A stretch of 60,519 bases of DNA from Bacteroidaceae bacterium (GCA_017470525.1 JAFUYM010000047.1:1-60519), one strand, 5' to 3'; positions 11,201 to 19,416 are shown, counted from the first letter of the stretch. The notes: generated from the sequence alone by a model not told the origin. Numbers and translations: made by a program.

Positions 11201-12792
11201 GTGTCGCTCATATACTTGATGTCCATCTTGAATTTCTCTTTCTGTATGGAGGTCGCTTTCAGGTCATACACATTCTTCATCATCAAGTCCCAATTGGCAA
11301 TTCGGGGTGAGTTGCTGGTGTTCTTCAACAATTTCACATACAATGCCTTGTCGTTGTCCTTCTGGTCGGCAGAGAACTCTCCCACTTGATAGGTCTGTCC
11401 GTTGTAAGTGTATTCGAATGCCACAGCCAACACTTGGTTGGACTCCAAGGCAGACTTCATGCTGATGTATCCTAAATGTTGATTCAAGGTGTATTCGGAC
11501 GAAGTGAGCAGACGAGCATTCTCCACCTTTTCGTATTCCACACCACCTTGCATCACAGGGTCTAATACGAGACTGGTCTGGTCCATGTTACGTGCATCAT
11601 TGTAGGTGCTCACCATTTGCGAGTAGAGCGTATTGCTGCTGTTGCTGGGATTTGTACTACCTGTACCTGCCCAAATACTGTTGCTAATCTTCTGACGTTC
11701 TGCGAGGTCAACCAGACCAATGATGTTACGTGTGTTTTCGGTGGCACCGCCCGTATTTGTCACCCATACCTCAATGCGGTTGATGGTGACACCGCTGGTG
11801 ATGTTGGGCAGAGTGGAGCATGCCCGGTCATAGGTGTCGTGGAAGAAATGAGCGAGGAAGAAGTGGCGGTTTTCGTCGTAGTCAAATGCTTGAAACTCAT
11901 ACGTCGTCAATTGCGTACCACCTTTACTGCTTACGGTCTTTGACTGTGACTTTTTCTGGCTCACCACTGTTTGCAGTTTCAAACGGCCGAATTGCAGGTC
12001 TGTTCTGATACCAAGCAAAGACATGGAACCCCTGATGAGGCTTGAATTGGTGGGGAACTCGACAATACCTGCTTCCAGTTTCTTGACAATTTCGTCTTCT
12101 TTTCCTTCGTAGGCGAGTTTCAAGTTTCTCTTGTCGAAATTGAACGTGGATTCCGTATTGTAGCCGAGGTTGAAGTCCATCTTATCGCCAATCTTGGCAT
12201 TGACGTACATGTTGATTTGTTCGTCAAAATCAAAGGCTTTTGTGGTTCGGCTTCGTTCTGCCAGCGATGGATTGTCGATGAATTTGTAGTTGTAGCCAAA
12301 TTTCAGTTCGGCACTACCATTAGTTCTGATTTGTACACCACCAGGACCAAAGATTTTCTCAGCAGGTCCTAAGTCAAAGTGCATATTGCTGAAATCGAAC
12401 TTGTCCTTGCCTTTTGTCACAAACAGTGAGTCATTCCTTGTCTTGAAATAGTCGTTGAATGACTTTCTCTCTCCCCAAATCATATATTCCTCTGGTGTCA
12501 TCATCCAGGGCTGACTCAGGAATTTGTCTCCCAACTTTGTGCCGACCTTGTAATATCCTGATTTTTCATCATATACAGCGGTGTCAGGCTTCAAATTTTC
12601 GGGGTCTTGCAAGTCCATTGAGAATGTTTCACCATGCACATCCTTCGGATAATCGGTCTTCTTGACCTTGACTGTGTCGGGCAAAACAGAACGGAATGTC
12701 GAGAACATGGGGCTACTGCTCACTTCTGCAATAGCACTCATGCTCGTCATTATCAATAAGATATATAATATATTCCGAAGGGTCTGCTTCAA
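5239..12792 (-). CDS. sprA: SprA/Sov, giant outer-membrane protein of the type IX secretion translocon
   Basis: A 2517-residue protein, about the length of Porphyromonas Sov (~2500) and Flavobacterium SprA (~2350). These form the very large beta-barrel through which T9SS cargo crosses the outer membrane. The start is a TTG; upstream in frame there is no ATG before a stop, and the TTG gives a proper signal peptide (MKQTLRNILYILLIM, then Ser/Ala-rich). Two lysine/serine-rich low-complexity insertions stand out: about residues 1867-1937 (runs of K, S, T, N, D) and about 2397-2424 (SKSKSKGKKKEED). They look like flexible loops. The gene lies in an array with ruvA and a patatin gene; a ruvA-sprA linkage is one I recall from Flavobacterium. 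The T9SS cargo candidate at 57995 gives it a client in the same window. Confidence 0.93.
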   Translation of the reverse strand: MKQTLRNILYILLIMTSMSAIAEVSSSPMFSTFRSVLPDTVKVKKTDYPKDVHGETFSMDLQDPENLKPDTAVYDEKSGYYKVGTKLGDKFLSQPWMMTPEEYMIWGERKSFNDYFKTRNDSLFVTKGKDKFDFSNMHFDLGPAEKIFGPGGVQIRTNGSAELKFGYNYKFIDNPSLAERSRTTKAFDFDEQINMYVNAKIGDKMDFNLGYNTESTFNFDKRNLKLAYEGKEDEIVKKLEAGIVEFPTNSSLIRGSMSLLGIRTDLQFGRLKLQTVVSQKKSQSKTVSSKGGTQLTTYEFQAFDYDENRHFFLAHFFHDTYDRACSTLPNITSGVTINRIEVWVTNTGGATENTRNIIGLVDLAERQKISNSIWAGTGSTNPSNSSNTLYSQMVSTYNDARNMDQTSLVLDPVMQGGVEYEKVENARLLTSSEYTLNQHLGYISMKSALESNQVLAVAFEYTYNGQTYQVGEFSADQKDNDKALYVKLLKNTSNSPRIANWDLMMKNVYDLKATSIQKEKFKMDIKYMSDTLGVSLSYIPEELFKQTTLLKMMNLDRLDDNNKTNPNGKFDFIEGYTIQAQTGRVFFPVVEPFGDWLRNKLGDDALADKYCYDELYDSTKTVAKQIAEKNKFTLSGEYKASSGSVIRISDGSTLIPKGSVVVSAGGVTLTEGSDYTVDYSSGTVTIINQSIIDAGTNVSVSLESQDNISFMRKTMLGVNWEYDFSKNFNIGGTWLKVSEKPLTSKVTMGSEPLNNMLWGLHMNWKQNSQWLTNLLDKLPFLNLSAPSSISFTGEYAQLKAGESKETQGNASYLDDFEGTKAPHDIGNPKEWVLSSTPSHLEYGKLSNDVRYGYNRARLAWYNIDPLFTRRSSSLTPGHIKSDLDQLSNHYVREVYVREVYPNRDTNMGESNTLSILNLAYYPNERGPYNLDTDVDENAHLNDPKKRWGGMMRKIDQSDFETSNVQYIEFWMLDPFIYTKDDRKYGGDFYINLGDISEDILKDGKKFYESGMPVSNASTYTETIWGRVPSEKSVVYSFSNESGARQKQDIGLNGLADADERSYGIYADYLNEIKGKVNTTAYDSIYNDPAGDDYHYFRGSDFDAAQTSILDRYKYINSPEGNSPNTSESGESYSTAYKSTPDAEDVNSDYTMNEYENFFEYHVSLRPEDMVVGRNFIVDSRETSVSLRNGNKEKATWYEFRIPVDEFEGKEGSINDFSSIRFIRMYMTGFEQPIIVRLANLDLVTGEWRNYTQTLYTGEKPSVSGTIVPSAVNIEENNDKTPVNYVLPPGVTRILDPQQPQLTQENEQALALTVENLATGDARAVYKNLNKDLRHYKHLQMFVHANALTGDTELQDNQMSLFFRIGSDYKSNYYEYEIPLKLTPAGHYDTYTTQGCKAVWPEENMLDINFDVFTNLKHERNVAKANGEASYTQLYYTYDADKPNNKISIVGNPSLGEVKTMMIGVRNNGRRTNSVEVWVNELRMQDYTNEGGWAAQGNLNVQLSDLGSVNVTGHVETAGFGGLEEGVSERRDDNLYEWGITTQLELGKFFPEKWKMQLPFYYSYSWQKISPKYNPFDTDMLLKDALDECETKAARDSLSSLTETIVKNKNFSLSNWKSQLQSRKPMPYDPANFAVSYSYSQQYKTGETTVYENEENWKFNLSYNYSPKYKALEPFKNLKGKSKWLDILKAQNLQWLPQSIAFNTDITRNYYEFQERDIDTDTKLPVTFSNQFLWNRDLTVRWDIFKAMKLSWTSSTHAEIEAPNTVVNKNLYPDEYAAWKDSVKRSLASFGRPLTYRSTFTGSYQVPLNKIPILDWMTADGSYNANYNWTRGTELEDGTSLGHTVGTQRTVNLNGQVNLTNLYKKWKFLDETEKRFSGSNKSSSNKNKTTASKNAKTTAKDTKDSKNNSKEGDNSEDTKDAGKAGKSNASAKADNKKTKGFTQEVTLNDSTATEVKHGQNSKRLIVRASTAEGKTYKLKYKKVDANTIKVKNQDSIPIKINVVAKQPLENLSWYKTAQVLARGLMLVRNASISYRNTYALTLPGFRTEVGDAFGQKSVDGLMSPGLGFAFGAVGDSYIDKAARNGWLMQNDSNITTPASTAAMQDLQLKATLEPFRDFKIDLNASRTVNKSKTIQFMYDGMPKTQSGSFSMTVISASSAFESAGNINNNYHSKHFQKFLDNMPIIQQRLEQKYAPTTYPTAAGTEFAGKAYNAENGGVELYSADVMVPAFLSAYCGGNAISSPLDIFPALARLMPNWSIQYSGLTKISPWFADHFKSFNINHAYKSIYSVGAYNSYSNFMEYMGEWGFIKDVTTGNPIPSSMYNVSTVSINESFSPLIGVDMSFNSGLTAKLSYNKTRTLNLSMTSVALTENFSNDISIGFGYKVKDINLFGAKSIQSNEGRKSKSKSKGKKKEEDTNSTSKTTARTRNTVSHDLNLRAEFTYRLQNALNRNIQTAVTTATSGATAYQLKLSGDYTFSRLLTLTGFLDWQKNVPLVSQSSYPTTNADFGVSMKFSLTR

Positions 12793-12908
12793 AATGCAAC
12801 GTCTATATTGTGAGGGTTTTTAAGCCCTTTCTTACATACTTCTACAATAAGAAACGTACAAATCTCCACATTATTGTATTAAGAGGGAAGAAAAAGGTCT
12901 AATCGGCG

Positions 12909-15119
12909 TTAAAATTCAAATCCGAGGTTGACGTAGAGGTTGACTTCTTTGGTTTTGTTCGAATAACCCACAGAGGCACCGAGGGGTCCAATGATGGTGT
13001 TGTAATAGTAGGCAAGTTGGTAACCGAGCATAGTGTGATGGTCGAACGTATGTTTGAATTCTTCGGCATGTTGGGCTGCTGCCAGACGCAAAAGGATGTA
13101 GTGACTGGCGGCGATACGCTGTTGCGCTTCTAATTGTATAGCCATGAAATGTCGGTCTGTAGATTCCAGGTTGCTGACTCCTGCGAATGGCATTTGCTGC
13201 TCAATATAATGTCCCAGCCATTCACCGCCAATGAAATTTCCGTAAATGTATGGGACTTCTGCTCCCCACAGGCACCGTCCGTAAAGCATGGAGTGTAAGG
13301 TGAACCGTTTGCTGAGAGGAATGGAGGTACGCCAGTTGGCATTGAGGTCGCTCATTCCTGCTTTGTTTTTGAGTTTGGAAAAGTTGTCGGTTAAGTAGGC
13401 ATACTCGACCTTAAACCGTGAACCCTTACTGGGAAAGTACCAGTTGTTTTCGGAATTGTAGTCCATTTGTGCATGGTAACTGAGGTAGTGGTCGTTTTCC
13501 AGTTGAATGGGTTGGGGATTCGTGGTGAGTGGGTTGCCATGAAAATGAACGTAATCCCAGTAGATGCCTGCTTGCAGGCTGAAGTTGCGCAAGTTGAAGT
13601 TGATGGGAATTAACGTGCATCGGTGTTGGTTATAGATGAAACTGTGAGCGCGGTCACCTGCTTCATAGATGTCCATTTCGTTGCGGCGGAACACGTAAGA
13701 GAAACTGGGACGTGTGAAACTGCGAGGATGCAAGGTGATTTCACTTCGTGCCATGATGCGCTTGCCCAGGCGGAGAGTCAAGTCAACATCAACAGGGATG
13801 GCTATTCGTAGTGGACAGTCGGCATTGACTTGCAGTGCCACAATCTCTTCGGTGTCGAATCGTCCGCCCAAATAGACTTGGCTGGTCTTTTTGTTGCCTG
13901 CCGTGAAGATGATTTGGTAGCCATCGCCGTTGGGTACGGAGCGTGTGTCAACATTCTGATAGAAGAGGTCGAGACGCATGGAGGTGGCTATTTTATCTTC
14001 TTGGTCCGCATCGATGCTATCACATTTGTGAAGGTGAAACTTTGAACGGATGAAGTGTTCGTCGTGTGGTGTGATATTTTCGAAGACAAAGGCGTTGACC
14101 TTTACTTTCTGGTTCAAGACAGAAGCGTTCTTTGGCGTTAGTTTGATAGGGTGGAACGTGTCGTCAATGCCGATGCGCTGCTTGAGGGCAATGAGTTCGT
14201 CCCAATGCTTCATGGCTTCTTCCTCGCCACGGTGAATCAGTTCGTTGATGGCATTGGCTGAAAAACTGGCGGCATTGTAGCCTTCAGTGTCCACGCGGAT
14301 GGGCACATCCGTGATGAGGAGATTTTCATCGTATTTGTTTTTACAGTTGACATCGATGATTTGGCTAAGGATGCTGATGGTGTGCCCCAAGTCTTCATTG
14401 GTTTTTGGGGCTCCTTGTACGGTGACACCGATGATGATGTCTGCTCCCATCTCACGTGCGATGTCTGCAGGGTAGTTGTTGCGTAAACCACCGTCAACAA
14501 GCACCTTGTCACCCATGCGAACAGGTGAAAATGCGGCAGGGATTGCCATAGATGCTCGCATGGCTTGTGGCAGACGACCCGAATGAAAGTCGTATTCAGT
14601 GTTGTCGATAATATCGGTTGCAACACAGGCGAAAGGGATGGGGAATTGGTTGAAGTCAAGCGAATCTGTATAGCCGAGGCAGAGTTTCTGGAATAGTTGT
14701 GCCAGATTTTTCCCTTTGATGAGACCACCGTCGTTGTCATTGCGCTTGCCAAAGGTAAATCCACGTGAGAGCGCGTAGGTGTTTTGCTTTTGGCGGTCAC
14801 GAAGACCTTGCAGACTTGTGTCTTCACGGTCGGAAATGACATAGTTCCAGTCAATGGTGCGTGCCAGCGAATCAAGGATATCGGCATTGTAGCCGATGGA
14901 ATAGAGTCCGCCGATGATGCTGCCCATACTGGTTCCTGTGACGATATCGATAGGAATCCCTGCTTCTTCAATCACTTTCAAGGCACCAATGTGTGCCATG
15001 CCTTTGGCTCCACCACCACTGAGCACCACAGCCACTTTTTTTCTGGGTGGAGGTGTTTCTTGGCTATAGGCATTCCACACATGGAGCACCATTATAAGTA
15101 GGAGAATGACTTTCTTCAT
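12909..15119 (-). CDS. outer-membrane patatin-like phospholipase (lipase plus surface-antigen barrel)
   Basis: A 736-residue protein with a signal peptide of about 20 residues (ending NAYSQ). A patatin domain follows with the oxyanion loop GGGAKG at 35-40, nucleophile Ser64 in GTSMG and catalytic Asp209 in DGG. The C-terminal half is a POTRA-like stretch plus a Bac_surface_Ag-type beta-barrel, as in PlpD/FplA-like type V-secreted patatins and Bacteroidetes relatives. The predicted role is acyl hydrolysis of phospholipid at the cell surface or in the periplasm. I chose the ATG at 15119 because it begins the signal peptide; the frame stays open for 100 more codons upstream but runs into ruvA. 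The spacing to ruvA is 37 bp and to sprA 116 bp, so all three could share a transcript. Confidence 0.9.
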   Translation of the reverse strand: MKKVILLLIMVLHVWNAYSQETPPPRKKVAVVLSGGGAKGMAHIGALKVIEEAGIPIDIVTGTSMGSIIGGLYSIGYNADILDSLARTIDWNYVISDREDTSLQGLRDRQKQNTYALSRGFTFGKRNDNDGGLIKGKNLAQLFQKLCLGYTDSLDFNQFPIPFACVATDIIDNTEYDFHSGRLPQAMRASMAIPAAFSPVRMGDKVLVDGGLRNNYPADIAREMGADIIIGVTVQGAPKTNEDLGHTISILSQIIDVNCKNKYDENLLITDVPIRVDTEGYNAASFSANAINELIHRGEEEAMKHWDELIALKQRIGIDDTFHPIKLTPKNASVLNQKVKVNAFVFENITPHDEHFIRSKFHLHKCDSIDADQEDKIATSMRLDLFYQNVDTRSVPNGDGYQIIFTAGNKKTSQVYLGGRFDTEEIVALQVNADCPLRIAIPVDVDLTLRLGKRIMARSEITLHPRSFTRPSFSYVFRRNEMDIYEAGDRAHSFIYNQHRCTLIPINFNLRNFSLQAGIYWDYVHFHGNPLTTNPQPIQLENDHYLSYHAQMDYNSENNWYFPSKGSRFKVEYAYLTDNFSKLKNKAGMSDLNANWRTSIPLSKRFTLHSMLYGRCLWGAEVPYIYGNFIGGEWLGHYIEQQMPFAGVSNLESTDRHFMAIQLEAQQRIAASHYILLRLAAAQHAEEFKHTFDHHTMLGYQLAYYYNTIIGPLGASVGYSNKTKEVNLYVNLGFEF

Positions 15120-15156
15120 GTATTGTCTTGATGGGGAATAGGTGATATGGGATGCT

Positions 15157-15762
15157 TTATAACATCTTGAGAGCAAGTTTGATGACTCTCTCAACGGGTG
15201 CCGTTGGCTCGTCCTTGAGAATGGCTTTGACGGTCTTTGCAACAGGTGCAGGTGGAAAGCCAAGCATCTTAAGGGCTTCGAAGGCTTCATTATAAACTTC
15301 GCTGTTTTGAACGGAGGGCGTTGTATTGCTGTCGCCAGAAGGTGTGACCGTTTCAATGCCGAGAGAGACAACCTTGTCTCGGAGTTCCACAATGATGCGT
15401 TGGGCAGTTTTGGCACCAAGACCTTTGACTGTTTTTAGCATCTTCTCGTTCCCTTCCATGATGAGTCCAGCCAACTCTGGGGCAGAGAAACTGCTGAGCA
15501 TGGTGCGGGCGGTATTGCCGCCTACACCGCTCACGCTGATGAGCAGGAGGAAGAGTTCGCGCTCCTGTTTGGTGGCAAAGCCGAAGAGGGTCCATGCATC
15601 TTCACGGATGGATTCATAGACGAAGAGTCGTGCCTCGCTCTTGCCTTGTAGGGCAGTGTAGGTGTTGAGGGAAATGTTAAGGATATAGCCCACGCCATGT
15701 GCTTCGAGGGTGGCTTGGGTGGGGGTGAGTTCGTCGAGGATGCCTCGGATGTATTCTATCAT
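15157..15762 (-). CDS. ruvA: Holliday junction DNA helicase subunit RuvA
   Basis: A 201-residue protein of normal family length. The N-terminal OB-fold begins [12 protein letters not shown]. The helix-hairpin-helix region includes the segments [18 protein letters not shown] and [20 protein letters not shown] flexible linker with SGDSNTTPS leads to a small C-terminal RuvB-binding domain ([11 protein letters not shown] ... AILKDE). RuvA binds four-way junctions as a tetramer and loads RuvB for branch migration. No ruvB is in the window, which is common in Bacteroidetes. It lies immediately upstream of the patatin and sprA genes, and a perfect 29-bp palindrome sits 28 bp before its ATG. Confidence 0.97.
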   Translation of the reverse strand: MIEYIRGILDELTPTQATLEAHGVGYILNISLNTYTALQGKSEARLFVYESIREDAWTLFGFATKQERELFLLLISVSGVGGNTARTMLSSFSAPELAGLIMEGNEKMLKTVKGLGAKTAQRIIVELRDKVVSLGIETVTPSGDSNTTPSVQNSEVYNEAFEALKMLGFPPAPVAKTVKAILKDEPTAPVERVIKLALKML

Positions 15763-15789
15763 GTTGTGGTTGTTTGGGGGACTTTGGGC

Positions 15790-15855
15790 TTTTCTATCCC
15801 CTCTATCCTATCCAGCCCGAATAGAAGGGCTGGATAGGATAGAGGGGATAGAAAA
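15790..15855. repeat. perfect 29-bp inverted repeat, 8-nt loop
   Basis: Positions 15790-15818 and 15827-15855 are exact reverse complements and the loop is 15819-15826. It lies between the aminopeptidase stop (15865) and the ruvA start (15762), both minus strand. Read in the direction of transcription the stem ends in AAAA rather than a T-run, so it is not a classical intrinsic terminator. It could still block 3' exonucleases or form a cruciform. Confidence 0.85.
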
Positions 15856-15864
15856 ACTCGATTT

Positions 15865-17691
15865 TCAAATCGCTTTTGTTTTCTCTTTCAGCCAAGCCTT
15901 GTGCTCTTCGTCTAAACGGGGAGAAAGGCGGTCATAGACGGTTTGCTGGTAGTTGTTGAACCATTGGCGTTCCTCTTCTGTCAGCATCTCCACGAGGATG
16001 GGAGAGGTGAGGATGGGGCAGAGGGTGAGGTGTTCGAAGGTGTAGTAAGGGCCAAAGGTGATGCCTTGGGCTTCATCGCCATCGTAGGGCTTTCCACCAG
16101 GCATGTTGGCTTTGCCATGTTCACCTGAGAAATCGGCGTTGACCACGAGCATGGTGTCTTCGTGGCGCACACCGTGACTGCCTTCGATGTAGATGCCAGG
16201 TTCATCGGTGATAATCATGCCTGGTAGCAAAGGAGTGGGTCGCCACTGCATGCGGAACTGGTGGAGGTCTATACCTTCATGTACCGACATGAACTGACCC
16301 ACACCATGCCCTGTGCCGTGCAGATAGTTGATGCCATATTTCCACATGGCTTCACGGGCAAAAGCATCAAGTTGGGTGCCACATGTTCCCTTGGGGAATA
16401 CAGCAGAGCCGAGGCGAATCCAACCTTTCAGCACTAGTGTATAATCACGGCGCATTTCCCATGTGAGGGGACCGAGTGGGATGGTTCGGGTGATGTCCGT
16501 GGTGCCGTCAAGATATTGTCCGCCCGAATCAATGAGCAGGAGCCCTTCTGGTTTTACGGGAATGTCCGTTTCGGGGGTTGGGTCGTAATGGACAATGGCA
16601 CCATGATGGGCATAACCCATGATGCTCTCAAAACTGATTCCCTTGAAAAGTGGCTGCTCTGCACGGAACGCCAAGAGTTTTTTCGATAGGGAAAGTTCCG
16701 TCTGACCGCCCTTAGGTACGTTTTCGAGCGTCCATTTCATCCACTTCACCATTGCCACGCCATCCTTCTCCATCGCGTTGCGGAAACAACGGATTTCTGT
16801 CTCGTTCTTAAAAATCAGCATGTGTGCCACAGGACTGTCCTTACGGATCGGGGTCTTGATGGCGGAATAGACAGCGTAGTTTGTCTTGTTAGGCTGTACA
16901 TAGACAGGCATGTCAAGGGCTTGTAGGTCGGGGATGATGTCATTGTAGTCGCGGATGCTGACTCCTTCTCCTCTCAGATAGGCTGCCACTTCGGACGTGA
17001 CCTTTTCTTTACATATATATAATAATGTGTCGGTCGGTGTGATGACCACATACCCCAGTACGAATGGTGTGCATTCCACATCGTCGGCTCGAAGGTTCAG
17101 TGTCCATGCCACTTCTTCCAGCATGGAAAGGACAATGGCAGAATGACCAATCTTTTCACGTATCCGCTGAATTTTAGAGGTGGCGCTTTCGCCCGCATAT
17201 TCCAACCCTTGGATGAAAGCCTTGCTTTGAGGAATGGCAGGACGGTCTTCCCATATTTCAGCGTATGGGTCAAGGTCTGTACGAAGAGCGAGCCCGTAGG
17301 CTTTCAGTTCATTTGTGAGTTCTTCCACCTCAGCGGTGGTGTTCACCCATCCATCGACAGCCACAATACTGCCTTCTGTCAGGACATCGCCTAACCATTC
17401 GGTAATGGTGGGTGTGCCTTCAATTTTCTCCTTCATTAGTTCGTAGCCTGTTCCAGCCAATTGCTCTGTGGCTTGGATGAAATAGCGCGAGTCGGTCCAC
17501 AAGGCTGCCTTGTCGAGTGTCACCACAGCAATGCCTGCCGAACCTGTGAAACCGCTAATCCATCGGCGTGACTTCCATCGTTCTGGTACATATTCACCTG
17601 CATGGGGGTCTGTGCTGGGGGTGATGAAAGCACTGATGCCCTCGCGTTGCATGAGGCAGCGAAGTGCCTCCACCTTTTCTGTTGTCTTCAT
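15865..17691 (-). CDS. Xaa-Pro aminopeptidase (aminopeptidase P, M24 family, three-domain type)
   Basis: A 608-residue cytoplasmic metallopeptidase that releases an N-terminal residue preceding proline. Two creatinase-N domains occupy about 1-310, the pita-bread M24 domain about 310-540, and a C-terminal M24_C segment follows, as in the roughly 620-residue eukaryotic-type enzymes. Metal ligands are visible: two Asp in DGTTDITRT, His in LHGTGHGVG, and Glu in TDEPGIYIEG and in a later HED block. I chose the ATG at 17691 because a promoter -7 box lies at 17720-17727, inside what would be the first codons of a longer frame beginning at 17760. No signal peptide is seen. The gene probably forms its own unit. 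Confidence 0.92.
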   Translation of the reverse strand: MKTTEKVEALRCLMQREGISAFITPSTDPHAGEYVPERWKSRRWISGFTGSAGIAVVTLDKAALWTDSRYFIQATEQLAGTGYELMKEKIEGTPTITEWLGDVLTEGSIVAVDGWVNTTAEVEELTNELKAYGLALRTDLDPYAEIWEDRPAIPQSKAFIQGLEYAGESATSKIQRIREKIGHSAIVLSMLEEVAWTLNLRADDVECTPFVLGYVVITPTDTLLYICKEKVTSEVAAYLRGEGVSIRDYNDIIPDLQALDMPVYVQPNKTNYAVYSAIKTPIRKDSPVAHMLIFKNETEIRCFRNAMEKDGVAMVKWMKWTLENVPKGGQTELSLSKKLLAFRAEQPLFKGISFESIMGYAHHGAIVHYDPTPETDIPVKPEGLLLIDSGGQYLDGTTDITRTIPLGPLTWEMRRDYTLVLKGWIRLGSAVFPKGTCGTQLDAFAREAMWKYGINYLHGTGHGVGQFMSVHEGIDLHQFRMQWRPTPLLPGMIITDEPGIYIEGSHGVRHEDTMLVVNADFSGEHGKANMPGGKPYDGDEAQGITFGPYYTFEHLTLCPILTSPILVEMLTEEERQWFNNYQQTVYDRLSPRLDEEHKAWLKEKTKAI

Positions 17692-17719
17692 TCTTTTGTT
17701 GGTTGCTGTAAATTTTCTA

Positions 17720-17727
17720 CAAAGATA
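17720..17727 (-). promoter_or_regulatory. -7 promoter box for the aminopeptidase P gene
   Basis: The plus strand reads CAAAGATA, which is TATCTTTG on the minus strand and fits TAnnTTTG exactly. It implies a leader of about 20 bases and rules against the upstream in-frame start at 17760. Confidence 0.65.
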
Positions 17728-17783
17728 GTCGAAAAATAATAAATTTGAAACTTTTTTCATTAAAAAGATGTTTTTTTGTTAGA

Positions 17784-17818
17784 TTTTTTGCAAGTTTGGT
17801 TGATTTTTCATACCTTTG
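17784..17818 (+). promoter_or_regulatory. promoter of gdhA
   Basis: A -33 region TTTTTTG (17784-17790) and a -7 box TACCTTTG (17811-17818) are separated by 20 bases, a good match to the Bacteroidetes housekeeping promoter. The leader to the ATG at 17966 is about 140 bases, long enough for post-transcriptional control, but I see no known riboswitch in it. Confidence 0.75.
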
Positions 17819-17965
17819 CACCCGAAATCAAAGAAAAAGGGCACAAGATGATTTGACGGCATCCTTTTTTACGGCTTTGAGTTAGCGAAAGTTTGCCGCA
17901 CAAAATAGAACAAGAAATATCATTTTCAATCAACCCAATAACAACTTAAAACAACGTTTTCACAA

Positions 17966-19306
17966 ATGGACGCAAAAAAAGTATTGGAAGACCTGAAGCG
18001 TCGCTTTCCAAATGAACCTGAGTATCATCAGGCAGTAGAAGAAGTTCTCGGTACCATCGAGGATGAGTACAACAAGCACCCAGAGTTCGACAAAGTGAAC
18101 CTCATCGAACGTCTCTGTATTCCAGACCGAGTTTATCAGTTCCGTGTTACATGGATGGACGACAAGGGTCAGATTCAGACCAACATGGGTTACCGCATCC
18201 AGCACAACAACGCTATTGGTCCCTACAAGGGTGGTATTCGTTTCCACAGTTCTGTGAACCTCGGTATCCTGAAGTTCCTCGCATTTGAGCAGACATTCAA
18301 GAACTCTCTCACAACACTCCCAATGGGTGGTGGTAAGGGTGGTTCTGACTTCTCTCCACGTGGCAAGAGCAACGCTGAAGTGATGCGTTTCTGCCAAGCA
18401 TTCATGCTGGAGTTGGGACGCCACATTGGTCCAGACATCGACGTGCCAGCAGGTGACATCGGCGTAGGCGGTCGTGAGGTTGGCTACATGTTCGGTATGT
18501 ATAAGAAACTCACTCGCGAATACAGCGGTGTGCTGACTGGTAAGGGTCTTGAGTTCGGTGGTTCTCTCATCCGTCCTGAGGCTACTGGTTACGGTACAGT
18601 TTACTTCCTCCGTGCCATGTTGAAGACCAAGGGCGACGAGGTGAAGGGCAAGAAGGTGCTCATCTCTGGTGCAGGTAATGTGGCTCAGTATGCTGCCGAG
18701 AAGGTACTGCAGTTGGGTGGCAAGGTGATGACCATGTCTGACTCAGACGGTTACATCTATGACCCAGACGGTATCGACCGTGAGAAACTCGACTACATCA
18801 TGGAATTGAAGCAGGTTTACCGTGGTCGTATCAAGGAGTATGTGGACAAGTACCCAACAGCCAAGTATGTGGGCGACGGTGCAAAGCCTTGGTTTGAGAA
18901 GGCTGACATCGCACTGCCATGTGCTACTCAGAACGAACTGAACGAAGAGCAGGCTAAGGCTCTGGTTGCCAACGGTGTGATTGCTGTGGCAGAAGGTGCT
19001 AACATGCCATCTACTCCAGGTGCTATCCGCGTGTTCCAGGAGGCTAAGATTCTTTACTCTCCAGGTAAGGCTTCTAATGCTGGTGGTGTGTCAGTGTCAG
19101 GTCTTGAGATGTCTCAGAACTCAGAGCGTCTGTCATGGACAGCCGAAGAGGTTGACGCTAAACTCCTCTGGATTATGGAGAACATCCACGAGAACTGCGT
19201 GAAGTACGGCACAGAGGCTGATGGCTATGTCAACTACGTGAAGGGTGCCAACGTGGCAGGCTTCATGAAAGTTGCGAAGGCTATGATGGCTCAGGGCATC
19301 GTATAA
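17966..19306 (+). CDS. gdhA: glutamate dehydrogenase, hexameric family I
   Basis: A 446-residue enzyme, the usual size for bacterial NADP-type glutamate dehydrogenases, interconverting 2-oxoglutarate plus ammonia and glutamate. The substrate-site block TLPMGGGKGGSDF contains the catalytic lysine region. RFCQAFMLELGRHIGPDIDVPAGDIGVGGREVG and the Rossmann motif VLISGAGNVAQYAAE are typical. Family knowledge suggests NADP(H) use and ammonia assimilation, but cofactor choice was not tested. It has a strong promoter and a long leader. Codon use is strongly biased, as expected for an abundant protein. The last codons and stop are copied again downstream in a 58-bp tandem repeat. Confidence 0.96.
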   Translation: MDAKKVLEDLKRRFPNEPEYHQAVEEVLGTIEDEYNKHPEFDKVNLIERLCIPDRVYQFRVTWMDDKGQIQTNMGYRIQHNNAIGPYKGGIRFHSSVNLGILKFLAFEQTFKNSLTTLPMGGGKGGSDFSPRGKSNAEVMRFCQAFMLELGRHIGPDIDVPAGDIGVGGREVGYMFGMYKKLTREYSGVLTGKGLEFGGSLIRPEATGYGTVYFLRAMLKTKGDEVKGKKVLISGAGNVAQYAAEKVLQLGGKVMTMSDSDGYIYDPDGIDREKLDYIMELKQVYRGRIKEYVDKYPTAKYVGDGAKPWFEKADIALPCATQNELNEEQAKALVANGVIAVAEGANMPSTPGAIRVFQEAKILYSPGKASNAGGVSVSGLEMSQNSERLSWTAEEVDAKLLWIMENIHENCVKYGTEADGYVNYVKGANVAGFMKVAKAMMAQGIV

Positions 19307-19416
19307 CGGAGAAACTTCGGCGAAGCCAACGTTTGTCTGTATGATGGCTCAGGGCATCGTATAACGGAGAAACTTCGGCGAAGCCAACGTTTATCAGTAT
19401 GATGGCTCAGGGCATC
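19282..19416 (+). repeat. 58-bp tandem repeat, 2.3 copies, spanning the gdhA stop codon
   Basis: Copies begin at 19282, 19340 and 19398; the last is cut off after 19 bases. The first two differ at 2 positions near their ends. Each full unit holds the final gdhA codons, the TAA and a small hairpin-forming CTTCGGCGAAG. The first copy is the real gene end; the later ones are untranslated copies. Confidence 0.9.

Noticed and set aside
15790-15855. Intrinsic terminator for the aminopeptidase P gene
   Set aside because: The hairpin is strong, but the strand in question ends in As, not Ts. Kept as a palindrome of unknown role.
17691-17760. Extended N-terminus for the aminopeptidase P gene (start at 17760)
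   Set aside because: The extra 23 residues would be encoded across the promoter -7 box, and the family start matches the later ATG.
19282-19416. 58-bp repeats considered as a CRISPR array
   Set aside because: The copies are contiguous without variable spacers and include coding sequence of gdhA. No cas genes are present.
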